From assembly GCA_029204225.1 (NCBI GenBank), contig CM055105.1, forward strand, positions 11,624,404 through 11,688,403: DNA of 64,000 nucleotides, in the 5' to 3' direction. The DNA is from Diphasiastrum complanatum. Its lineage: Eukaryota > Streptophyta > Lycopodiopsida > Lycopodiales > Lycopodiaceae. The notes under the pieces are model-generated. The model worked only from the letters and a program-made list of their open reading frames with translations. It ran no database searches and was not told the origin of the DNA. The translations under genes and the position numbers were made by a program. Of the stretch, positions 57,116 through 64,000 are shown in pieces; the stretch's first letter is position 1, and every line of letters starts with the position of its first letter.

Positions 57116-59172
57116 AGTGTGTCTTTCTTGGGTATAGTGAAGGTGAGAAAGCTTATGTGCTATATGATCTCGAAAACAGGAGGAAGATCCTAAGTCGAGA
57201 TGTCATCTTTGATGAAGAGCATGCACCCAAGATACAGGAGCAGGAGAAGGAAGGAATTACTGAGTTCATACCCTTGATTGATTCCACGGATGAGGATCCT
57301 AGTCAAGAGTCCTGTAAGCCTCAAGTGCAGGAGCAACAACAGGAAATCGAACCTACTAGTTCGAGACCTCTTTTTGGCCAAGTACCAGAAGCAGAAGTTG
57401 GGGACAAACGGAAGACTAAAACAGTACCATGGGATACGTGGTCACCATCCACATCACCTACTGCTAGGAAGAAGCTACCCAGGTGGTATTGGGAAACAAT
57501 CAAAGAAGGTCAAATGATTGAAGAAGGAGAGAGCAGTGAACAGGGTGTCAGAAGTTCTCTTAGGTCTCATGAGAGACAAGAGACTAACTTTGCTCTTATG
57601 TCCACTATTCTGAATGCAGATGAGCCACAGTTCTTTCACGAAGCCGTGAGAGAAAAGGTATGGCAACATGCCATGCAGGAGGAGTACGACTCCATTGTCA
57701 AGAATGACACATGGGAGCTCACTACATTGCCAGAAGGGAAGCAACCAATAGGTTGCAAGTGGGTCTATAAGACCAAGTTTCATGCCAATGGAACAGTGGA
57801 CAAGTACAAGGCAAGGTTGGTGGCGAAAGGCTATGCTCAGCAAGAGGGGCTAGACTATGATGAGACATTCGCACCTGTTGCTAAAATGACATCTATCAGG
57901 ACCGTTTTGGCTATAGCCTCATATTTTGATTGGGATGTCCATCAAATGGATGTCAAGAGTGCCTTTCTTAATGGGCACCTACAGGAGGAGGTTTACATGG
58001 AACAACTGCAGGGATTTGAAATAACAGGCAAGGAGAATCTGGTTTGCAGGCTTAGGAAAGCCTTGTATGGGCTCAAACAGGCGCCAAGGGCTTGGTATAG
58101 CCGAATTGATGAGTACTTTGCAAGGCAAGGGTTTGAGAAGAGTAAGTCTGATTGCAATCTTTATGTCTTCAGGGAAGGAGAAGACTTTGTGGTTGTTGTG
58201 CTCTATGTGGATGATCTACTCATCACGGGAAGCAATAAGAAGCTTATTGCTTGTGTTAAGAAGAATCTTTCTAATGAGTTTGAAATGAAAGATTTGGGTT
58301 TGCTACACTATTGCCTAGGAGTTGAAGTTTGGAAAGGAAAGCGTTGTCTTTTTATCTCACAGGCAAAGTATGCACAGAAATTATTGAAGAGGTTTAACAT
58401 GCAAGAAAGCAAACCAATCAGCACACGCATGGATGCAAGCAACAAGCCATCAAAAGATGATGGTCCAGCATTTGCAGATGAGACGCTCTATCGTCAGTTA
58501 GTGGGCAGCTTGATTTACCTTACTACCACCAGGCCAGATATTGCTTATGCGGTTGGAATTGCAAGTCAATACATGTGTAAGCCTACCGAAGCACATTGGA
58601 AGGCAGCCAAGCGGATCTTACGATATGTGAGAGGGACAGTGACTTATGGGATTGGATACACGGATGACGGGAACCTTCAGCTGGAAGGTTATTCAGATTC
58701 TGATTGGGCAGGTGATAGAGACGATCGGAGATCGACGACAGGCTATTGTTTCAGCCTAGGTTTAGGGGCTATATCGTGGTGCAGTAAGAAGCAGCCTACT
58801 ATTGCTCTATCGTCTACCGACGCTGAGTACAGGGCGACTACGAGGTCCGCCTGTGAAGCCATTTGGTTACGCCGTCTACTTGAGGACATGCAGATTGCTC
58901 AAGTAAGACCTACATTGTTACATTGTGATAACCAAAGCTGCATTCAGCTTGCGAGGAATCCAGTCTATCATGCACGGAGAAAACACATAGAGGTGGACCA
59001 GCATTTTATACGAGAGAAAGTGCACAGTGGGGAGATCGAGCTAGTTTATTATGACACCAACGACCAGACAACTGATATTTTTACTAAACCACTTAGTAAA
59101 GATAAGTTTGAAAAGTTCAGAACTTTGTTGGGTGTCAGTTTGAATAAAATTGCCATTAAGGGGGGGTGTTGA
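57085..59172 (+). CDS. Copia RT and RNase H, long open frame
   Basis: 695 codons without interruption. It begins in the integrase C-terminal part (VKCVFLGYSEGEKAY) and a variable linker. RT has the KARLVAKGYAQQEGLDY segment, HQMDVKSAFLNGHLQEEVYM, ALYGLKQAPRAWY and the catalytic VLYVDDLLITG (about 58200-58232). RNase H has YSDSDWAGDRDDRRSTTGY, SSTDAEYRA and HCDNQSCIQLARNP. It ends with TTDIFTKPLSKDKFEKF near the stop at 59172, which overlaps the 3' LTR start by six bases. Key catalytic residues are all present. Confidence 0.94.
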   Translation: MWKKLDAKSVKCVFLGYSEGEKAYVLYDLENRRKILSRDVIFDEEHAPKIQEQEKEGITEFIPLIDSTDEDPSQESCKPQVQEQQQEIEPTSSRPLFGQVPEAEVGDKRKTKTVPWDTWSPSTSPTARKKLPRWYWETIKEGQMIEEGESSEQGVRSSLRSHERQETNFALMSTILNADEPQFFHEAVREKVWQHAMQEEYDSIVKNDTWELTTLPEGKQPIGCKWVYKTKFHANGTVDKYKARLVAKGYAQQEGLDYDETFAPVAKMTSIRTVLAIASYFDWDVHQMDVKSAFLNGHLQEEVYMEQLQGFEITGKENLVCRLRKALYGLKQAPRAWYSRIDEYFARQGFEKSKSDCNLYVFREGEDFVVVVLYVDDLLITGSNKKLIACVKKNLSNEFEMKDLGLLHYCLGVEVWKGKRCLFISQAKYAQKLLKRFNMQESKPISTRMDASNKPSKDDGPAFADETLYRQLVGSLIYLTTTRPDIAYAVGIASQYMCKPTEAHWKAAKRILRYVRGTVTYGIGYTDDGNLQLEGYSDSDWAGDRDDRRSTTGYCFSLGLGAISWCSKKQPTIALSSTDAEYRATTRSACEAIWLRRLLEDMQIAQVRPTLLHCDNQSCIQLARNPVYHARRKHIEVDQHFIREKVHSGEIELVYYDTNDQTTDIFTKPLSKDKFEKFRTLLGVSLNKIAIKGGC

Positions 59173-59568
59173 AGAGTAATGCCTATTTTACCCCTTTTGG
59201 CTAAGCATTAGTTAAGTTGTACATAACTCATGGGGCATGTTTTTATTAAATGCATGAGACCCCCCCTTTTGTTAAGTTATGTAAATTAGTGCAAGTGGCC
59301 CACTTGGCCAAGTAGCTCACTCCTATGGTTGACACCTAGACTTTCCATGCATGTAAAGGAGGTGCTTGCCTCACAAGGGATTTGGAGGACCCACGCCCTT
59401 CTCTCTCTCTCTCTAGCAATTCATTTCTTCTTGAGACTTTTGAGTTTGTGCGATGCTCATGCAATTCTCCTTGTGTGTGATATTTCCATAGCCAAGTTTT
59501 CTCAAGCTTTCATAGTTGATCTAGCATTTGAGTTAAGATACTCCATAGCTAGGTCTTGTAAATCTTCA
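59167..59568 (+). repeat. Copia 3' LTR
   Basis: 402 bases, preceded by a G-rich polypurine tract. It contains the 22-base segment missing in the 5' LTR. After it comes CCATC, matching the base run before the 5' LTR. Confidence 0.95.
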
Positions 59569-60609
59569 CCATCAATACTGGAACATACAGAATAGGCATG
59601 AACTCTATCTATAACTATGAGGTGAAATAGGTATCTCAATCAGTAATTTTAGACCGTGGAAGTCTATGCAATCGAAAAATATTTGACAAGAAATTATGTG
59701 TTCATTGCTCCATTGTAATAATGCTATGTTCTTGTATAGAATGAGACTACTCGGAGAACCTTTTGATTTCAACCGTGCAAGTATTATGTCCTTAATGTGT
59801 GAGAGGGAGTACCAAAATGAATTCATAGAAATATTTACTCACTGGTAATGAAGCCGTAATAGAACTGTAGCAGTAAATTTATATCTCCTAGCTGAAAAAA
59901 GCTTCTTCTCACAAGAAAACAATTTCTCCACACTCAAAATGACTTTTTCCAAACAAAGTCACTTTTAATGTAAAAGAGAATCAAACTAACAACAAATAAA
60001 CTTCTCTCCCACACAATAAGGGTTTACTCACCTTTCGAGCATAAAACATGCTTACAAGACCATCAAGTTCTGTAATAGATTCACCATAGACACCTAAGCA
60101 CATTTATGGCTCTAAGACCATGTTAGAAATTTCATAGAAAGCTTTGCTACCATGCTAGAGCTCTAGCTACAACATTTCAAACCATTTAAACTGTCAGGCA
60201 AGCATGCAAACTTATAGGAAAATGGAATGGTTATTTAAAATTATAATTGAAGTTACAGCACACCTTAGAGGGAGAATACACCACCATAAAACCTTTCAAT
60301 CCCATTAGTTTTGGGTCCTACTACTGTTTTGGGGAAGTAGGGTCCAGAAATGTATTATGGGATCAATACTCAACTACACTCAAATTTCAGTAATAAGAGG
60401 TAAGTTGAGCTAGTAGCTTTAGTTAACGGGGCTCAAAATATTATTGTTTCTTAGGGACCTCCAATGTACATGTGATTTTGACCAAGTATAAATTTTGGAA
60501 AAGAATATAGACATGATCTTTCTAACATTGTATGAATTCCAAGTCTCAAGTATATTACTTCTATGTCTTTCTTTGACTCGATTATCTAATCTTTCTCTTT
60601 GTTTGTCAG

Positions 60610-60765
60610 GAGGGAAGCCTTCCGTACAAAGCCTTGTTGGGTTCCTTAGAATACATCATATCTGCTTCTGCAAGTGCCATGGATTCCCTTAAGATTGATG
60701 AGGCAGCAAAGGCATCTTCATATGGGAGTGACATGGTACATGCAGCTCTCTTTGCGGATCAAAAG
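60610..60765 (+). CDS. HMA1: HMA1-like exon 9
   Basis: 52 codons, phase 0 at both ends, after a TTTGTCAG acceptor. It encodes EGSLPYKALLGSLEYI and ends SYGSDMVHAALFADQK, matching the HMA1 segment just before the C-terminal ATP-binding region. A GTATGT donor follows at 60766. The next exon, with the GD hinge motif and the last helices, is not found before 64000, so intron 9 is longer than 3.2 kb. Confidence 0.92.
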
Positions 60766-61274
60766 GTATGTCAAAGCTTAAGATCATAGTTTAGAGTCTA
60801 TGTGACTGCAATGGCCCTAGTATTCAGCGAACCGACACTTTGGCAATGTTGTCTTGTGGTAAAGTTAATGCTGAACTATGTGAGGTTGGTGATTTAGAAA
60901 TTTCTTAGTTAATGACATTGCTACTAGGATATGATCTTATAATGTCAAGTCTCAGCAAATTTTCAGCTTCACTCAATTGATGTAGAGGAGATTGTGTAGA
61001 GAAAGAAAACATCAAGTGAATTTCATGAAACTCGTTAGCAAGCTTAATAAGGATTCACGTGTACCAAAAAAAAGTAGTTTTTGTGAAGGAATTTGCTTAG
61101 GTTAGGAATGCTCACTTGAGCTTAGTGACACATTACTTTAGAGGACTGAAGTTGGATTTTTCAATAGCCTTGACACATGGGCGGAACAAGTTTCCACTCA
61201 AGGAAGAATATAAAGGGTTGTATCTGCCTTCATTTTAAGAAAAAAGGTGGGAAAACTTTTTCAACCTTGATGAT

Positions 61275-61279
<5 letters not shown>

Positions 61280-61321
<42 letters not shown>
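61280..61321. repeat. (TC)n microsatellite
   Basis: About 21 TC units, followed by two copies of a GGCTCCCTAGCT-like motif. Confidence 0.95.
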
Positions 61322-61323
<2 letters not shown>

Positions 61324-61552
61324 CTCCCTAGCTCCAGCAATGACTCCCTAGCTGCAGTGATGGCTGCTACTTGTGATTAGCAGCGCATGTCCAGTGGACC
61401 TGCTAGCGAAGCCTCCAATGGACCATTTCCTGACCAGCGGGGCTCTGGCTCTTCCAGCGCTGTGATCACCCTAATCTGCCTTGCTAATGATTATTGAGTG
61501 TAGAAGTTAGTAGCTCTCTTGCAGAAAGGCTTCTGTGTCTGGAGAAACTACC

Positions 61553-62450
61553 ATGGCTAGGAACAAGAAGGGACGTAACAAGGGGTGCTCCTTTCTTTGC
61601 TCGCATGCAAATTTGCAGGCAGCACCGTCCTTTGCTCCTGAGTCATCTTCTTTTGATTCCATTGCTTCAGCCTCAACCTCTTCTACACCTCCAGCTATGC
61701 CTGCTCCAGTGCCTCGCGCTGATTTGCCTCATGCCATCCATATCTCTTCTTCTATGCCTGTTGCAGATCCTATCTCGCCATCAAATCCTATTCTTCATAG
61801 TAGTGAAGCTACTATAGCTGTCCCTCTGACTCCAGCCACCCCAGAAGGATCTTTACCTACATTCGCCTTGATTGCTCTTCTTTGTGAAGATCAACTGCGT
61901 ATAATCCAATGCCTTGACAATCATAGGGAGCGACTTACTTCTCATGAATCTATGATTCTAGCTATGCAATTGCACCTTCAAAAGCTGGATATGTCTATTG
62001 AAGATCATAGGAAAGAAGTTGCAGTTATCAAAACCGAGGCTTCTTCTCACACGACTGATTCAGCTAAGATCTCGCAGCTTTTAATCAGGTCGAGCAGCAT
62101 CATACTGCTGTCTAGACTTGGGCAGATGTATATAAAGGTTCTAATACTGCTATTTCTCCATCTCCTCCTTCATTTATCTCAGCTACGTTCACCGAAAGCA
62201 GAAAATGTTCGGGTTAGAGGTATCACGAACTCCCAAGATGCTGTTGGCGAAGCTAAGAAGTTTTTGTAAGAGACTCTTCAGCACCATAACAAAGGTATGG
62301 ATACTCGGTGGCGGCCTAAGAAGGATCCAGATACGCTTGTCATACGCTTCACATCTGCACAGAAAAAGGCAAGAGAGGAAGCTTCAACAAATGGAAACGG
62401 CGCGGATCTCTCTCTCGGGACTGGCCTCTGCATTCTGGAAATCTGCACGG
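61553..62450 (+). pseudogene. LINE ORF1-like or gag-like fragment
   Basis: An ATG at 61553 starts a frame with MARNKKGRNKGCS, a long S/P/A-rich stretch, then a helical segment (ESMILAMQLHLQKLDMSIEDH) that could be a coiled coil. After a break near 62090 it resumes near 62200 (ITNSQDAVGEAKKFL, later KKDPDTLVIRFTSAQ). The layout recalls ORF1 of a plant non-LTR element, but the evidence is weak. Bases 62451-62954 show no clear feature beyond a TTCGAACGGTTC motif near 62500. Confidence 0.35.
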
Positions 62451-62954
62451 ACAGCGGGTAACGAGTTTTAGTTCTCTATTTTTTTTTTTTTAAACGGTTC
62501 GAACGGTTCAAACCAGACGTTCGAATCACAGTTTTTTCAGCGAACCGCGATTCGACACAACATTGCCAGAGACAATAACACGGTCGAGTAGAATGGTCAA
62601 CAAGGGTAACATGTCGGCAGCCTAAGTAATTGGTTCAGTCTCAAGGTCCGTTTTGCATAAGTGGAAAGTTCTATTTCTAGCTTTTTTTCAAACTTTCATG
62701 GTCCTCTTTGAGGCCCATATTCCAATTTCCAAGGATTCAGGAAATATTCACGATGTGTTAATGTTTTATAGATATGTTGCACCTCGTGTCATGGTGAAAG
62801 AAATATGGGATCGATGTTCTCAACAAACTGTAGGTGCTTGCCATTAGGATCCTCTCATAGGACTGCACAACAATTGCATGTGAGGGGACTTGGGAGTGTG
62901 TTCTCTCTGATTCATATGAAGAAGAGGAACATAATTTCATTGCAATGTGCATAG

Positions 62955-63372
62955 TGTTAGAATTAATGGTTAGTTAATTGTAGAGGCCAGCTTGCGAGCT
63001 AGTTTAAAGGACTATTTCTATTTCTAGTATAAGTCAAAGTCTAAGTTTGACTAGGTACCTAAGATAGTACCAATTTTGCTAGAATAGTATAGAATACTAT
63101 TTTATGATTATGCTAACATAGATTGCTATTCTTGAGACTTAGTAATTAGCATAACTGCTTTTACCAAATGGTATAATAGGCAAATAGCGTTTGCTTTAAA
63201 GCATGTCCAGTCTCTATAAGAGTAGATGGGCGCCCTCCTTCATGTTGAATCAACTCAGATCAATTCAGTTCATTGTTCTTGTGATTCCTCTTCTTCCTCT
63301 TGAGTTTGGTTATTTTGTGAGTACTAATAAGATTAGTCTACTCCGAGTTTGAGAATCACTGAGATTCTATCA
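62955..63372 (+). repeat. Copia 5' LTR
   Basis: TGTTAGAATT at 62955 to ATTCTATCA at 63372, 418 bases, followed by TGGTATTAGAGCAGGG (63373 on), a one-base variant of the primer site. CTATAAGAG near 63217 could serve as a promoter. The 3' LTR lies beyond the window. Confidence 0.8.
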
Positions 63373-63419
63373 TGGTATTAGAGCAGGGTTCCTAAGATCG
63401 GGATCTACGGAGGAAATTA

Positions 63420-63575
63420 TTGGTGCAGGTCACAACTGGTACAAGTTCATCTGAGGGTGGCAGATCTGGTGCAGGCAGGATATAGCTGGTGCAGGCAAAA
63501 ACTGAGGGCGGCAGATCTGGTGCAGGTCACAGAGCTGCAGGTTACAGCTGGTGCAGGCAGCATCTGAGGGTGGCC
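63420..63575 (+). repeat. GGTGCAGG minisatellite in copia leader
   Basis: Units with CTGGTGCAGG and ACTGAGGGTGGCAGATC-type segments repeat about six times. The array replaces the start of gag: similarity to gag resumes near 63575. Confidence 0.8.
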
Positions 63576-64000
63576 TTGTACAAGTTGTTTTGAATAGCTT
63601 ACCATTTCAATATCAAAACTTTGCTATGACACGAAGTTTGAGGGAAAGATCGATGACATTCGACGAGCTAAATGGATTGCTACTTCAAGAAGAATTACGA
63701 AGACAAAACTTGATGTCTAGGGAAGATTTCAAGGAGCTGGGTTTCTTCACCACGAATCAAGGTAAGAAGGGCAAAAAGAAAGGAGGTAAAAAGGATCACA
63801 AGCAGGAAGGACAATTCGGAAAAAGGAGACAGTTCCAAGTCCAATCCAAAGAGAAATGGCAATTGTAACTTTTGTGGTAAATATGGTCACTTTGCGTTTG
63901 AGTGCACGAAAAAGAAGGCCATCCAGGACAAGAAGAAGCAGTCAAGCAACTTCATTGAAGACAAAGACAAAAGTGAAGCTGTGGGATGCTATGGGTTATT
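63576..64000 (+). pseudogene. Copia gag (runs off the window)
   Basis: The frame enters gag late (VVLNSLPFQYQNFAM, FDELNGLLLQEELRRQNL), then a lysine-rich linker. A shift near 63855 precedes the CCHC knuckle CNFCGKYGHFAFEC (about 63869-63910). It closely resembles the gag of the element at 54173 but lacks the N-terminal part. The rest lies past 64000. Confidence 0.88.

Larger units (their letters stand above)
54173..59568 (+). mobile_element. Nearly complete Ty1/copia retrotransposon
   Basis: A 5.4 kb element with 5' LTR 54173-54552, primer site TGGTATCAGAGC from 54553, gag-pol 55022-59172, polypurine run (59158-59166) and 3' LTR 59167-59568. CCATC lies directly before 54173 and after 59568, a perfect 5-bp target duplication. 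All coding domains are present in copia order: gag, protease, integrase, RT, RNase H. Only one nonsense codon and one frameshift are visible, so insertion was relatively recent. It sits in the sense orientation inside HMA1-like intron 8. Confidence 0.96.
49790..60609 (+). other. HMA1-like intron 8 (10.8 kb)
   Basis: GTAATC donor and TTTGTCAG acceptor join exons 8 and 9 in phase. It contains a copia RNase H fragment, gypsy fragments and a nearly complete copia element. Stretches 52841-54172 and 59569-60609 show no recognised coding domain. Confidence 0.9.
60766..64000 (+). other. HMA1-like intron 9 (start; continues past window)
   Basis: No further HMA1 coding segment appears before the end of the window. 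It contains a CT array, a gag- or LINE-like ORF and the left part of a copia element. Bases 60766-61279 show nothing recognisable. Confidence 0.75.

Noticed and set aside
62653-62847. Candidate HMA1 exon 10 in intron 9
   Set aside because: The translation shows no GD hinge or transmembrane pattern and does not continue the HMA1 sequence after exon 9.

Overview
The window is nuclear DNA of a land plant with a large, repeat-rich genome. The evidence is GT-AG introns, Ty1/copia and Ty3/gypsy elements in many states of decay, dinucleotide arrays, and a split gene for a chloroplast heavy-metal ATPase of the HMA1 type. Its moderate similarity to angiosperm HMA1 and its 18 kb and 11 kb introns would suit a fern or gymnosperm, but that placement is inference. 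I saw no bacterial-type genes, tRNA, rRNA or CRISPR arrays.

Region 1 (1-9.2 kb) is repeat wreckage. It holds a copia protease fragment, a microsatellite-rich block with inverted-repeat character, an unrecognised broken minus-strand gene, and a minus-strand copia arrangement (pol, then one long LTR region, then gag). A foldback repeat of about 1.3 kb sits inside that LTR region.

Region 2 (9.2-23.2 kb) is an island of low-copy-looking, intron-bearing gene remnants mixed with small copia and gypsy pieces. Two diverged copies of one unknown gene family lie at 9.66-10.67 and 17.13-18.32 kb. Between them is the most unusual locus here. A minus-strand gene (12.79 to 11.04 kb) opens with a histone H3/cenH3-like fold, continues through a basic linker and a polyproline tract, and ends in exons resembling a Ulp1/SENP-type (C48) cysteine peptidase. 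An acidic unknown gene (13.61-14.61 kb) faces away from it across a spacer rich in CACGTG boxes. A convergent pair of decayed ORFs follows (21.5-23.2 kb).

Region 3 (25.3 kb to the end) is the HMA1-like gene on the plus strand. Nine exons, all open and in matching phase with GT-AG borders, encode about 701 residues; the last part lies beyond the window. Intron 4 (18.4 kb) holds a chromovirus with an in-frame internal deletion, a two-LTR chromovirus remnant, and a copia element split by a 4.9 kb non-coding LTR element flanked by TATAT duplications. Intron 8 (10.8 kb) holds a nearly complete copia element flanked by CCATC duplications. Intron 9 holds a possible LINE or gag ORF and the start of another copia element. 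The intact exons suggest that HMA1 still works despite this load.
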